NCBI GenBank assembly: GCA_949775045.1
Contig: OX459100.1
Coordinates: forward strand, 15,245,396 to 15,309,395
Reading direction: 5' to 3'
DNA length: 64,000 bases
Source of the DNA: Metridium senile
Taxonomy: Eukaryota > Cnidaria > Anthozoa > Actiniaria > Metridiidae
Position 1 is the stretch's first letter. The number at the start of each line of letters is the position of its first letter. A program made the translations under genes and the position numbers. The notes under the pieces are model-generated. The model ran no database searches, was not told the origin of the DNA, and saw nothing but the letters and a program-made list of their open reading frames with translations. This document shows, in pieces, positions 11,593 to 22,343 of this stretch.

Positions 11593-11685
11593 AGTCCCGC
11601 CCACCTTGTTTCATTGACGGAACAGAATCTTCAAACTCGACAAACAGACTTTGATCAGACGGGCGCGTAGTTATGAAAATAGTGG
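11593..11685 (-). repeat. Right 93-bp terminal inverted repeat
   Basis: Inverted partner of 5144-5236 with two mismatches. Ends ...GAAAATAGTGG followed by TA at 11686-11687. The start codon of the SAM-domain gene lies 73 bp inside it. Confidence 0.9.
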
Positions 11686-12096
11686 TAACCCGTAAAACAA
11701 ATCTAATTGTCAGATAGATACAAAAGAAAACAATAGAAATAGGTATAATAGGGGTGTGTTTTCACTAGAATATTTAAGCTAGCTTAAGATTGCAAAAAAA
11801 GGAAATACAATGAAAACAGCCGAGTAAAGCGTAAATTAGCTTAAAATTACCAAGTGTTTTCACAAGTAAAAGTGACACTGAAACACCGGAAATTGAGACG
11901 ATTTTAAACTATCTCGATACATGGTTTAACTTTGCCAAGTAAACACACCAGCAAATCAGAGCGATTATTGGACCAATCTTCTTGACAGACGCTTGTCACA
12001 TCGACCATGTTTCGTATCTTGAAATCACCATGACAGATCCTTGAAACAATATTCCTTCTACAAGTAATACTTCTCTAAATTACAGGTAATCATTGT

Positions 12097-12396
12097 GTGT
12101 TTTATCTAATTAACAGACCCACAAGGATAACTGATCATTCATCTACTTTGATCGATGTTCTGCTCACAAATAAACCGGATATGTTCAACAAATCTGGTAC
12201 ATATAATCCAGAAATCAGTGATCATTGTCTTATATATGGACTACTAAATGAGAAAACAACGCACTACAAGCCAAACACCATCTTGACTAGAAACCTCAAA
12301 AATGTCAACTTTGAGCTTCTGGCAGAGGATATGTTGAGCTCTCCATGGCAGGTGGGCGACATTTTCCCCGATATTGATGACAGAATATTACATTAG
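12097..12396 (+). pseudogene. LINE endonuclease-domain fragment
   Basis: Encodes the end of an exonuclease-endonuclease-phosphatase domain of a CR1-like LINE: PTRITDHSSTLIDVLLT followed by EISDHCLIYGLL, where SDH carries the catalytic Asp-His pair. Neither the start of the domain nor a reverse transcriptase is attached. The intact element just downstream has its own, different copy of this region, so this is an older truncated insertion. Confidence 0.7.
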
Positions 12397-12431
12397 CAGT
12401 TAGCAGTTCGACAGGGAGGGTCAATCTTCAG

Positions 12432-13289
12432 TTGCTCCGTAAATCTTTTTTTCTTTTTACTGTATTCCTCATCAAAACTCGAAACATGACTAACGTACTG
12501 ACCAAAGAAAACTTCCTTAAGTTCTGGCAAGATGAATTGGTGCCAAAAATGAAAGAAATTATTCAAGTTGAAGTGGCCGTCCTAAACCACAAGATTGCGA
12601 AAGTCAATCAAACAATGAGCAAAGTTGAAGAATCCCAATCCTTCCTCTCAAACAAGTACGACAGTATAGCTGCTACTATTCAAACTACCAGAAAAGAAGT
12701 CAGCAAATTAAGTACGGACTTAAAAGAGGTGGACAAGGAGATCGAAGGCATCAAACAAGAAATATATAATATCAACATAGACGTTGATGATGCTCAACAA
12801 TACCTCCGTAGGGATTGCCTTGAAATAATTGGAATACCAATAACACAAGGAGAAAGTACGAATAAAATCGTTCAAGATGTCTCCAAGATGATCGGAGTTA
12901 ACGTAGACAACAAGGACATCTCGACATCACATAGATTGCCGGACACAAAAAAAGTAAAAAATCGCATCATTGTGAAATTTACCTCGCGAGATAAGAGAGA
13001 AGAGTTTTACAAAAAGAAAACGAATTTGCATAACAAACGGTCAAGCACAATACCTACTAATGGCCCTGGAATGCAAGGACGCGATCGCATCCATATTAAT
13101 GAGTCCCTCACTGCCTACAGAAAACGTTTGTTTTCTAAAGTGAATGAATTCAAGAAGACACAGAAATTCAAGTACCTATGGACCAACGGAGGGAAGATCT
13201 TTCTAAGAGAACATGAACACGCAAATAGCCATATATTTACTACTTTTGAAAGATTTGGTGAATTTGAAGACATGTTCTTCAACAGATAA
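12432..13289 (+). CDS. LINE ORF1 protein (coiled coil plus RNA-binding)
   Basis: First ORF of the LINE. The ATG at 12486 (MTNVLTKENFLKFW) is the likelier start than the frame opening at 12432. Residues about 50-130 form a heptad-rich coiled coil (KVEESQ, LSTDLKEVDKEIEGIKQEI). This is followed by an RRM-like core (RDCLEIIGIP, NRIIVKFTSRDKREEF) and a basic C-terminal domain (RIHINESLTAYRKRLF), the order seen in L1-type ORF1 proteins that coat element RNA. No stop or frameshift; ORF2 follows after 53 bp. Confidence 0.85.
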   Translation: MLRKSFFLFTVFLIKTRNMTNVLTKENFLKFWQDELVPKMKEIIQVEVAVLNHKIAKVNQTMSKVEESQSFLSNKYDSIAATIQTTRKEVSKLSTDLKEVDKEIEGIKQEIYNINIDVDDAQQYLRRDCLEIIGIPITQGESTNKIVQDVSKMIGVNVDNKDISTSHRLPDTKKVKNRIIVKFTSRDKREEFYKKKTNLHNKRSSTIPTNGPGMQGRDRIHINESLTAYRKRLFSKVNEFKKTQKFKYLWTNGGKIFLREHEHANSHIFTTFERFGEFEDMFFNR

Positions 13290-13342
13290 GTAATAAGTAG
13301 TATTCTTAGTTAGTAAATAATTTACCTCTTATGAATTAAGAA

Positions 13343-16300
13343 ATGGATCCCACAATTGATCCTATAAATATAACTGATGATTCATTATTATCTAATTTAA
13401 ATGATTTGTATGATGTCCTACCTAACCCAGACCGGTTTGATGATGCGGATTCGGACCATATGCTTATCAACTCAAGCTCTGATTACTGTTCAATTGGACA
13501 TCTAAATAGGTTATTTGACCAGTATTCTAGGATTGAAAACTTTTCTCTTATTCACATGAATATTAGAAGCTTGCAGAAAAACTTCTCTCGATTAAATGAT
13601 ATACTTTTTTCAATATCGAAACCTGTTGATATTATTGCTATCACTGAGACAAAACTCAACTCCAACTCTGTGGATAATATTAATCTTGAAAACTACAATT
13701 TTTTCCACTGCGATTCGCTAACGAATGCTGGTGGAGCTGCTATATATGTGAATTCTAAATTTAGATCCATATTTAGACCTGATATTAAATTCAATATAGA
13801 ATCGGTTGAGTCATGCTGGATAGAAATAGAAACAATTAAAAATAAACCTAATATAATCATTGGCTGTGTTTACAAACATCCAAAGGCTATTATCAACGAA
13901 TTCGCAAAAGAATTTGAAAGAATAATAGATGATCTTAAGGGCTTTCAGATTTACATTCTTGGAGACGTAAATATTAATTTCTTAAATTATAATGAAGATA
14001 CTGCCACTGAAGAATATCTCAATATGCTATATAGTAACAATATGTTTCCACTTATAACAAAACCAACAAGAATAACTTATCATACAGCCACTTTAATTGA
14101 TCATATATATACAAATACTACGCCAGCTAATATAATTAGTAAAATAATTACTGCAGATATATCAGATCATTTACCGATTTTCTGCTTATCAACTGCACAG
14201 ATAACCAGAGCTGAAAACAAAATATATTACCGCGACTTTAAAAATTTCAATGAAAACTTATATGTAAATGATATCAATAATACAAACTGGAAACAGCTTA
14301 TTACATCTGATTTATCATTTGATGAACAGGTAAATGATACTATTCATTGTCTGCAATCTATAATTGATAAACATGCTCCTCTAAAAGCTGCATCTAGAGC
14401 TAAGGCAAAAATACTATCTAAACCTTGGTTAACAGATGGCTTACTGAAATCTATAAAAAACAAACAAAAAATGTATCGCACACATTTCTTATCAAAATTG
14501 CCTGATCGTGTCATGCACTACCGGAACTACGTTAAACTTTTGAACGGTCTTAAAACTAAGGCTAAAAATGAGTACTATAATAAATATTTTCAAAAATACA
14601 AAAACAATCTTAAAAAAACGTGGAAACTTGTTGGAACACTAATCAAAAGAAAATCAAAAGGGGAGATAGTACCAACTGCGATCATCCGTGACAATATAAC
14701 ATATAAAAGTGAAAAAGACATAGCTGACCAACTTAACCAACACTTCGTTGATGTAGGTCCCTCCCTTAGTAATAATATTAACGCGTCTAACATAGATCCT
14801 GTATCTTACATTAAAAATTCTCCTTCATCTAGTTTTGTTTTTACTCCTGTAACTGAAAAGGAAGTTTGTGAAAAATTCTCTTTACTGGATGTTCGCAAAT
14901 CATCGTTGGACATACCGAATAAAATGATTAAAATAGCCTGTGAACCTTTGTCAAAAATATTCACGCCTATTTTTAATCAATCAATCTATCAAGGTGTAGT
15001 ACCTGATATTTTGAAAGTCTCAAAGATCACTCCGATCTACAAAAGTGGAGTGATGACTGACGCAAATAATTATAGGCCTATTTCTACCCTATCACCATTC
15101 AGTAAAATTCTGGAACGGTTAGTTTATGATCAATTAATGTCCTTCATTAATAAGAATGATATTTTATATAAATATCAATTTGGGTTTAGAAAAGGTTTCT
15201 CAACTGAACATGCTATTTTGGAACTAACTGATTACCTAAGAACTACCATTGATAACAAACAGTACACTTGCGGAATTTTCCTCGACTTTTCAAAAGCGTT
15301 CGACACAGTTAATCATAACATACTCTTAAAAAAATTAGAAAAATATGGTATACGAGGACTCCCATTGCAATGGTTTTATAGCTATTTATCTAATAGAGCT
15401 CAGTTCGTACAAATTGGCAACATAAAGTCAAAAAAACTAATCATGAATTCCGGTGTTCCACAAGGGTCTACACTTGGTCCCCTATTATTTCTTATCTATA
15501 TAAATGATCTTGCCGACTCTTCAAATATCCTTAAATTCAGAATCTTCGCAGATGATACAAATATCTTTTATTCTTCCAAAAATCTGAATGAACTTCAAAA
15601 TATAATGAATAATGAACTCCCTAAGGTATATCAATATTGCAATGTAAACAAATTGTCAATTAACTTTGCTAAAACTAACTATATGATAATAACAACTACG
15701 CAAAGGATAAATGCACAAATCAACATTCCTAATATTACACAAAAATGTTGTATTAAATACCTTGGTGTATATATTGATAAACACTTAAATTGGAAAAATC
15801 ATTTATCATATATTAGTAATAAAATTGCAAAAAATATTGGGATTCTATATAGACTGAGAATATATTTAAGCTTAAAAATGCTAACTAGCTTTTATTACTC
15901 CTTAATCTATCCCTATATTAACTATGGAATTATGAGTTGGGGATGTACCTATAAAACCACCATTGATAAGCTATCTTCGCAACTAAGGAAATGTGTCAGA
16001 TGTATTTTTTTCCTTAATAGACGCAATGATCCGTGTCTGTATTTCAAACTACTGGGCATCCTACAGATCGAAAATATATTTAAACTTAGAGTGGTTCTAT
16101 TTACTCATCAGATACTAAGCAAGTCCATAAAATCATGTGATATATTCGATGATTGTGTAATACCAGTCTCAGCTATTCACCAATATAATACAAGATATTC
16201 ATCCAAAAATAATCTATATAGGCAACGAGTACGCACAAACTATGGTAAATTTACCTACAAATTTACTAGTTCTAAGGTCTGGGAAACAGTACCAAACTCA

Positions 16301-16369
16301 CTGAAATGCCTTCCTTATGCATCTCTAAAACGGATGTATAAAGAGCATCTAATTATGAACAATCAATAA
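13343..16369 (+). CDS. LINE ORF2: endonuclease and reverse transcriptase
   Basis: An intact 1008-residue frame. Residues about 68-285 are an apurinic-type endonuclease: HMNIRSLQKN, ITETKLNS, LGDVNINF and the final SDHLPIF. Residues about 540-800 are reverse transcriptase: ANNYRPIS, FLDFSKAFDTVNH, SGVPQGSTLGP and the catalytic FADDTN near residue 735. The C-terminus (WETVPNSLKCLP) is the thumb-end motif of CR1/L2/Jockey-group LINEs. The domain order endonuclease then RT excludes R2-type elements. It would nick the target and copy its RNA in place. Together with ORF1, the frame suggests a recently active copy. Confidence 0.9.
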   Translation: MDPTIDPINITDDSLLSNLNDLYDVLPNPDRFDDADSDHMLINSSSDYCSIGHLNRLFDQYSRIENFSLIHMNIRSLQKNFSRLNDILFSISKPVDIIAITETKLNSNSVDNINLENYNFFHCDSLTNAGGAAIYVNSKFRSIFRPDIKFNIESVESCWIEIETIKNKPNIIIGCVYKHPKAIINEFAKEFERIIDDLKGFQIYILGDVNINFLNYNEDTATEEYLNMLYSNNMFPLITKPTRITYHTATLIDHIYTNTTPANIISKIITADISDHLPIFCLSTAQITRAENKIYYRDFKNFNENLYVNDINNTNWKQLITSDLSFDEQVNDTIHCLQSIIDKHAPLKAASRAKAKILSKPWLTDGLLKSIKNKQKMYRTHFLSKLPDRVMHYRNYVKLLNGLKTKAKNEYYNKYFQKYKNNLKKTWKLVGTLIKRKSKGEIVPTAIIRDNITYKSEKDIADQLNQHFVDVGPSLSNNINASNIDPVSYIKNSPSSSFVFTPVTEKEVCEKFSLLDVRKSSLDIPNKMIKIACEPLSKIFTPIFNQSIYQGVVPDILKVSKITPIYKSGVMTDANNYRPISTLSPFSKILERLVYDQLMSFINKNDILYKYQFGFRKGFSTEHAILELTDYLRTTIDNKQYTCGIFLDFSKAFDTVNHNILLKKLEKYGIRGLPLQWFYSYLSNRAQFVQIGNIKSKKLIMNSGVPQGSTLGPLLFLIYINDLADSSNILKFRIFADDTNIFYSSKNLNELQNIMNNELPKVYQYCNVNKLSINFAKTNYMIITTTQRINAQINIPNITQKCCIKYLGVYIDKHLNWKNHLSYISNKIAKNIGILYRLRIYLSLKMLTSFYYSLIYPYINYGIMSWGCTYKTTIDKLSSQLRKCVRCIFFLNRRNDPCLYFKLLGILQIENIFKLRVVLFTHQILSKSIKSCDIFDDCVIPVSAIHQYNTRYSSKNNLYRQRVRTNYGKFTYKFTSSKVWETVPNSLKCLPYASLKRMYKEHLIMNNQ

Positions 16370-16678
16370 TTGTATAACATGAATCCATTGTTCATGTAGT
16401 GTTGTTTTTTTTTTCTCTTTTTTATATTCTGCTTGTTACAATTTTCTTTCTTTTGTCCTCTTTTTTTTTCTGACCCATATGTGAACATTACGGCAACCAA
16501 CTCGAAAGCTATTCAAGCTCCTTTGGTTGCCGTGCACTTATATAAAATATGTATATATTGTAAACTACTTAATTTGTAACCATTATAATGTTGTAATTGT
16601 ATTCATATAATATGTATTGATGTAAACAGTGTAAATAAACTGAAATTGAAAATTGAATTGAAATTGAATTGATTACTG

Positions 16679-17405
16679 GAATGGGCCACAGTTCGCATCG
16701 GCAGAGTTTAGTGTGTTTGCCAAATCTTGGATGTTTGAACACAAGACATCATCCCCCAGATATGCGCAGTCAAATGGGAAAGAGGAAAATACTCTCCAGA
16801 CAGTAAAGAGGCTATTTAAGAAGTGCAAGACACCCGGGGGATCAGAATTCCAAGCACTCCTCGACTGGCGGAATACCCTGACTGCTGGAATTGGGACTAG
16901 CCCGGCTCAACGCCTTTTCGGGCGCAGATGCAAGACACTTCTCCCTGTGGCAGGTTCCCTACAACAGCCTAGCTACCCCACTGAAGAGGACACCAGGAAG
17001 TTGATAGGTGCCAAGCAACGCCAGAAGTTCTACTACGACAAGCACAGCAAGCCCTTGGAGCCCATTGCTGTCGGTGAAACTGTGCGGATGAAGCTACCAG
17101 GACAAGACACGTGGACACCTGGCATGTGTTTGGGCCAAGCAGGACCCAGGAGTCACTACGTCAAGACAAAGGGTACCACCTATCGACGCAACCGACGACA
17201 GTTGATCAACACAGGAGAATCAAACATTTTTCCGAATTTCGACTTCGGCTTTCTTGGAGAGGCCTCACAAATAGAAGAGCCACCAGAGGAGCCACCAGAA
17301 AAAAGTAAAAATCAAGATTTGCTAGCCCAAACATGGAGAATCTTGACGAACTACTTGATGGTGCCAAGACAAAGTCAACAAAGTACTCAACAAGTTTCGC
17401 AGTAA
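16679..17405 (+). pseudogene. Ty3/gypsy-type integrase remnant
   Basis: Reads as the second half of a retroviral-type integrase core: NGPQFASAEFSVFAKSWMFE, RYAQSNGKEENTLQTVKRLF, then TSPAQRLFGRRCKTLLP and a C-terminal domain with GETVRMKLPG. The first catalytic Asp and the whole of gag, protease and RT are missing; the left side is cut by the LINE. The remaining frame is open to 17405 and ends in a Gln/Pro-rich tail. No LTR was recognised. Confidence 0.75.
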
Positions 17406-17734
17406 ATGCGTACAAAGGTTAGTATATAAAAAGAAATAATTACATTGTCCAAATATATATTTTGTAGTACAATTAATAAAGGAATGTCCAAGAATATGAC
17501 ACGAAACAATGTAAGCTAAAAACTAAGTTTAATAATATCTTACAACTTGCAACACTCAAATATTTTGCAAAGAAATTCAAAGCACTACTACAAAATCTTG
17601 AATATTTTTTCCGTACACTTCAGAAAAATTATGACAACTCAAGATTAATAATATTAATTTGCTACACTAAATACTATCTGTGTTTTTCTTTAGAAAGGGC
17701 CACTGAATAAAGCTATCAAGAAAAGCTGTAGAAT
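17406..17734. other. A+T-rich spacer
   Basis: No gene, tandem repeat or long inverted repeat seen between the integrase remnant and the recombinase fragment. Confidence 0.4.
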
Positions 17735-17935
17735 TTGTCAATCGAGGAATTAGACAAGAAGCTGCGACTTTTCTACGCTGAGGTCCGCAGCAAACAAGAA
17801 CAAGATTACTCCAAAAATACATTTTTGGGCATTAGAAGTAGAATCGAGAGATACCTTAATGGCCCTCCACACAACAAGGGGATCCTAATCGCTCAGAATA
17901 CAGCCTTCAAGCGTTCCAACATTGTCACGATCTGT
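17735..17935 (+). pseudogene. Crypton/ZMYM-type recombinase N-terminal fragment
   Basis: Encodes IEELDKKLRLFYAEVRSKQ, then YSKNTFLGIRSRIERYLNGP and NTAFKRSN. This is the conserved start of the DUF3504/Crypton-derived tyrosine-recombinase-like domain found in ZMYM2-, QRICH1- and KIAA1958-type proteins. Sequence after the FKRSN motif no longer matches and the catalytic Arg, His and Tyr are absent, so this is a truncated relic. Open frame 17735-18037; only the first two thirds are recognisable. Confidence 0.6.
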
Positions 17936-18037
17936 CCCAGACCCCTCACCTTGACCCCAGGCCCTTTAGGTCTTCCCCATAGAAAAATAAGTTCAAACAT
18001 ACAAACAATTTCCATCTACTATATAATTAAATTGTAA

Positions 18038-18758
18038 CTGATAATACAATATAGATATTAACTGATAATATACTATATAACATAAAAACATAAAATAACT
18101 TAATTCTAATTCTGATTATACAAAGCGTTTCTTCAATAAATAAATGTTCGATCAAGCGGCGTTTTGACTTTTGTTGTATTTGATATCTTTAGTTGTTGGT
18201 TGAATTGTATTGGCTTTCGTGGTTGTTAATTTCTTACTAGCTAGTTCTTTTAAATTTTTTTCTTTATAACTTTATCTCACTTTGGTAAATGTGTTTTATT
18301 TATTAAATATTACATAGGCCGTAAAATGTCATAGATATCATATGCCTAAACTCCGGCGTGAAAAGATAGCCATATATAAGAATACCATCTTTATCATCTC
18401 GGATTAATATATGGTTAATACGCCTCAAATAACAATTTCTTTATTTTGTCTTTCTCTCTATATAAGACATTTTCGATTTAATGTTTTCACTACCACATTT
18501 TTGTCCTTATTTTGCATTTGTGCATGTTATTATCGTTTTTTAGCAATATGTTTCTTTTGTTTCATTAGTTCCGTCTGAGTACTTTGTTTGTTTGGTGTAC
18601 CTCCTTGTGCCTAATCGAGTTTGGTCATATTGCACAATCTCTCTAATTGTTCAGGGTCTACGAATATAAAGTGGACCTTAACAAAGGAAAAATATATGTA
18701 CATAATAAATAGTGGGAAAAATTGGTGCATTTATAGTAGGCACAAACTAATATCTATT
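18038..18758. other. A+T-rich spacer
   Basis: Only short frames without recognisable domains. No repeat structure noted. Confidence 0.35.
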
Positions 18759-18762
18759 TTAA

Positions 18763-19458
18763 CCCTTTGGTGCCGGCCTTTGCAAATATCATTCCATACC
18801 GGAACGTAACTTCAAAAATTCTAGCTCTCTCGCTTTGAAAGTCATGACTCTAAAATTTTATTATCTGTGTTGCCTAGTAAGTTGCACAACATCTGAAACT
18901 TAATTGACCATCTGAGATCCGAATTTGCAAAATACGAGTCCTTTGTGTTAAGATGAACGTTAAAATGTGCATTTTTGCGACATAAAACAACCACGGTAAA
19001 CGTCATTTTTCATCTGATTTTAATGCAAAAAATATCATTTAAAAAACAAAAATCGGCATTCTCAAAACACATCAGCCCCAGTTCTTTTGATTTCCTAACT
19101 TTTTATGATCAAACATCTTCTACGAGCAGCACATCAGCCTTTAATATTTAGCCTATTATTCTCCATTTATTAACGAAAAGCATTGTGGGTAATTATGCAT
19201 TTCAATGTGCCCAGTCTCCCGCTCGAACCGGACAAAAATTGCATCGATTGCCATCTTTACAAGGCAAAACTCACTAAAATTGCCTTAGTTGTTTCTGGTA
19301 TCTACCACAAGACGACCAGGAAAGCGATTTTACTCCATCGGGAGTTCGAAACAGCAACAGATTCCCTAACAATGACTTATTTGGAATTGACATCAATTTT
19401 TTAACTTTCCACATCAAAAATAGCAAAAATCCAATAATGTTCGGCAGCCACTAAAGGG
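18763..19458. mobile_element. 696-bp piggyBac-type non-autonomous element
   Basis: Ends CCCTTTGGTGCCG and CGGCAGCCACTAAAGGG are imperfect inverted repeats, and TTAA sits exactly on both sides (18759-18762 and 19459-19462). A CCCTTT terminus with a TTAA target is the piggyBac signature. A 73-codon frame at 19183-19404 has CIDCHLYKAK but no DDD transposase, so the element would need a transposase supplied from elsewhere. Confidence 0.8.
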
Positions 19459-19789
19459 TTAAAGTAAATCAACACAAGGTTTGTGTGTTTGTGCGGTTTT
19501 GTTTTCTTATGTTTTGGACAATGTCTTTTTCTGTAAAAAAATATACGCTCAATGAGCGTAAGTGGCCACTGAATAGAAATCGAAACAAAAAATAAATATA
19601 AATACAGTAAAAACCCGCAAGTAAGAACCTGAAAACCTGTTAGCCTAAAATTTGTCATTAACGACCCCCTTTGAACAAGAACTTGTCCGAAATCTGCCTC
19701 TAGCCCGCCATCTTGAAAATTGTCAATATGCAAATTTATGCAGTGATGTCATTACCAGGGCAACATTACAACATTTTGCAGTGCAGCAT

Positions 19790-20034
19790 GTATTGCCCTG
19801 TATATGGGTGCAATCTTTTGTTTTCTAGACGGAAAAACTTCAGACCAGCATTTTAGGAGAAAAGCATGGATCGAATTTTGTAAAAGAAAAGCATTTAACC
19901 CGTTGCCCTCTTCGAGAATCTGTTCGCATCACTCAGCAGATGATGCATATAATCCAACACATTTTCATGGCGGGAGCAAAACGCAAGCCGAATTCGACAA
20001 ACCTGTGGAGACAAACTGTGGAGGCAAAGTGTAG
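19790..20034 (+). pseudogene. Degenerate THAP-type zinc-finger fragment
   Basis: Spells FRRKAWIEFCKRKAFNP then SSRICSHHSADDAY, matching the middle and end of the C2CH THAP DNA-binding domain found in P-element-like transposases and THAP proteins. One position of the usual SxHF motif is changed and the first cysteine pair is not in frame. It ends in a stop, with no transposase downstream. Confidence 0.5.
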
Positions 20035-20079
20035 AGCCATTCACAGTGACAAACCAGCGCCTTGTCTCCGGTCTGTCTA

Positions 20080-20800
20080 AACAGAGTCTGCCACCCTGAT
20101 ACTTTCGAGGGTGACGTAACTCTCTTTCACCCATGGAAGAGGGCTTTTAAAGCAATGATAGACTAGGCAGACGTAACGCATGAGCAAGAGATAAGCAATC
20201 TAAGGAACTTCATGGGAGGAGAAGTCCAGAACGTCGTAGATAACTACAGGAAAAGACATCATGCGGACCTGTCAGTCGTCCTTGGAGAGCTTTGGAGAGA
20301 ACTAGAAAGATGCTTCGACAACACAGCTGCCATCACCAACGCTTTGCTTGAACGTCTTACAGAGAGAGCCACCTTCACAGAGAAAGACCTCAAAGACCAA
20401 CAGACCCTCGCTGACCTCTGCGTGGACGTGTCAAGTCAACTGAGTTATCTAACAGGGTTGTCCTGCCTCAACTACCCCAACGTTATACATCCCATCGTTG
20501 AGAAACTACCCGTCGTCAAAAACAACGCCATGTATCCAGGTTTCAACAAGTTTGCCTCGATGGTTCAATGACAAGCCGCAACTAAGAACCATCCAAACGT
20601 CCAGGCAAGCAGAGTACAACCAGGAAAAAGGCCATATTTAAACAGCCTTCGTGATGCGTCTTGAAGACCACAAGTGAAGAGCAGGAGCCGAAGCAATGCC
20701 AGTTCCATTATTGCACTGGACACTCACTTAACGAATGCAAACCATTCAATGAGAAAAGAGCTGATGAAAAAAGCGAGTGGATTCTAAAAGAAAGGCTTTG
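20080..20800 (+). pseudogene. BEL/Pao retrotransposon gag remnant, copy 1
   Basis: Broken frames give TFEGDVTLFHPWKRAF, then 20212-20571 with LERLTERATFTEKDLKDQQT and NVIHPIVEKLP, and finally a zinc-binding stretch CQFHYCTGHSLNECKPF near 20700. This order matches the DUF1759-type gag of BEL/Pao elements. Stops and frame changes separate the pieces. Protease, RT and integrase are absent here. Confidence 0.6.
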
Positions 20801-21370
20801 TTTTTATTTTTAAAGAGTTCTGACAATCCCTCAGATGCTTCGTTATTATAATGGCACAGAAAGCAAGTTCTCCATATCATTCAAAATGAAATAATTGATT
20901 AACTGCATGAAAATGTAGTGTGCTCTGTCAATGCTGTTGCATCTCAACCAATAAAAATATAGTTCTATACATTATACAATCAGCCAAAGCCATATCTGAG
21001 GTTTTAATTTTAGTTTTTATCTTTTTAAAAGCATGTAAATGTTTTTAATTCTTAGAAGTCAAACTTATCATCAAAATGGATTTTTTTTAAATCATATAAT
21101 TTGCCACATAATGTATCTTCATTGTCGCATAATTTGCACAAAAGTGCCGCATACTGTTCTTTTTTTCTGCCGCACTGTAAAAGAAGCCCTGTTATTCTTT
21201 TTATTGTATTTATTAGTTTTAATTTTCGAGAACAACTTCATCAAACTGTCTCTAAGACAGTTTTCAAACTTCTGGAATACTGAAGTCTGAGCCTCCATAG
21301 CAGCGCTTTTGGGGGAGGGGATGTCATCACTCGTGACACAAGTTGCAAGTTCTCAGATCGACCAAGAAAG
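20801..21370. other. A+T-rich spacer
   Basis: No supported gene. Poly-T runs and short frames only. Confidence 0.35.
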
Positions 21371-21928
21371 ATGTCGAAGACGGACGAAAGCAACAAGGGG
21401 ACTCCAAGTCTTCTCTCTGCATCAAGTAGAAAGGTCCAACTGTCTCAGTCCAAGGTGAATAACAAAGAGATGAATTCAAAGCAAACAATATCAAACATAA
21501 ATGGATATCGTTTAGTTAACATGGAAATATTATCCGAGGCTTTTCATCAAACTTGCTGTGTGGACTGTGGTGCATCAAGCATAATGTTGGCAGAACTTCC
21601 CTTCAAAAGAAAAGGATGCTCATCGTACCTTCGCTTGCTATGCACAAATTGTGGGTGGCAACATTGCTTTAACACTTCTAAGAAGGTTAAAAAGTACTTT
21701 GAAGTAAACAGGAGACTAGTGTATGGAATGAGAACTGTAGGACAGGGAGCAAGTTCTGCAAAGAGATTGTGTGGAATATTGGATATGCCACCTCCTCCAA
21801 AGCCAAATGCATATGCCCGCCATAATAAAGCTTTACTAAAAGCTACAAAAGCTGTTGTCACTAATGTAATGTCTGAGGCTGGAAAAGAACTTCATAATCA
21901 GAAAGTTCCTCCTCACTTCTGTCAGTGA
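21371..21928 (+). pseudogene. Mutator-like transposase N-terminal fragment
   Basis: A 185-residue open frame with a Cys-pair motif CCVDCGASS...CTNCGWQHCF, then YFEVNRRLVYGMRTVG and LDMPPPPKPNAY, and finally HNKALLKATKAV. This is the start of the Mutator-like transposable-element domain common in cnidarian genomes. The catalytic DDE part is missing; the frame ends 60 bp before a MITE. I treat it as a truncated element, although the frame itself is open. Confidence 0.65.
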
Positions 21929-21987
21929 AGTGTCAGTCTTCATGTAAATCGAGTAAAGTTATGAAGCTACAAACTTAGTGTGGTCAT

Positions 21988-22290
21988 CAGGGTTCGTGCT
22001 GATGTCAGTAAAAAAAATCTAAGGAGTATTCAAGGAGTATTCAAGGACCAAAACGTAATTTTTAAGCACTTTTTGCGACAACTTTGATATAGAAATGATA
22101 TTCCTGTCATTGTTAACATCGCACAGAATGAACAAATTTTATCAAAATTTACCCTACTTTAGCTAGAATTAAGGAGTTTTTAAGGAGTTTATGCTGATTT
22201 TCTAAAATTCAAGGGCTTTTCAAGTGCCCTTAAAAACGTAAATCGAATTTAAGGAGTTTTCAAGGAGTTTAAGGAATAGCACGAACCCTG
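21988..22290. mobile_element. 303-bp hAT-type MITE
   Basis: Perfect 13-bp terminal inverted repeats CAGGGTTCGTGCT, with GGTCAT directly repeated on both sides (21982-21987 and 22291-22296). The interior repeats AAGGAGT(A/T)TTCAAGG several times at both ends. CAGGG ends are typical of hAT elements; the six matching bases are slightly short of the usual 8-bp duplication. Confidence 0.75.
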
Positions 22291-22343
22291 GGTCATGTTT
22301 CGTATGAATATCCCACACAAATGGTGCCGAGACCAAAACAGAG

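Larger units (their letters stand above)
5144..11685. mobile_element. 6.5-kb two-gene Tc1-like DNA transposon
   Basis: Terminal inverted repeats at 5144-5236 and 11593-11685 are both 93 bp and differ at two positions, so this is a recent insertion or a maintained element. Each end begins CCACTATTTTCATAAC and is flanked by TA, the target duplicated by the IS630/Tc1/mariner group. Between the repeats lie two spliced genes facing each other: a DD34E transposase on plus (5261-7929) and a PB1-like/SAM protein on minus (8286-11520). Their stop codons are about 360 bp apart. Neither coding region enters the repeats. Introns and the spacer have collected three MITEs (7342, 8058, 8797). Both genes read without a stop or frameshift once spliced. 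Confidence 0.85.
12400..16673 (+). mobile_element. LINE with intact ORFs and (AATTGA)n tail
   Basis: Contains ORF1 and ORF2, then a 3' region with an inverted repeat around CGGCAACCAA / TTGGTTGCCG (about 16490-16532), and ends in short AATTGA-type repeats at 16641-16673 instead of poly(A). The 5' limit is uncertain and was placed where the older fragment ends. The right end abuts an integrase remnant, so the LINE probably landed in that older retrotransposon. Confidence 0.75.

Noticed and set aside
14590..14793. Antisense frame inside LINE ORF2
   Set aside because: Shadow of the intact reverse-transcriptase ORF.
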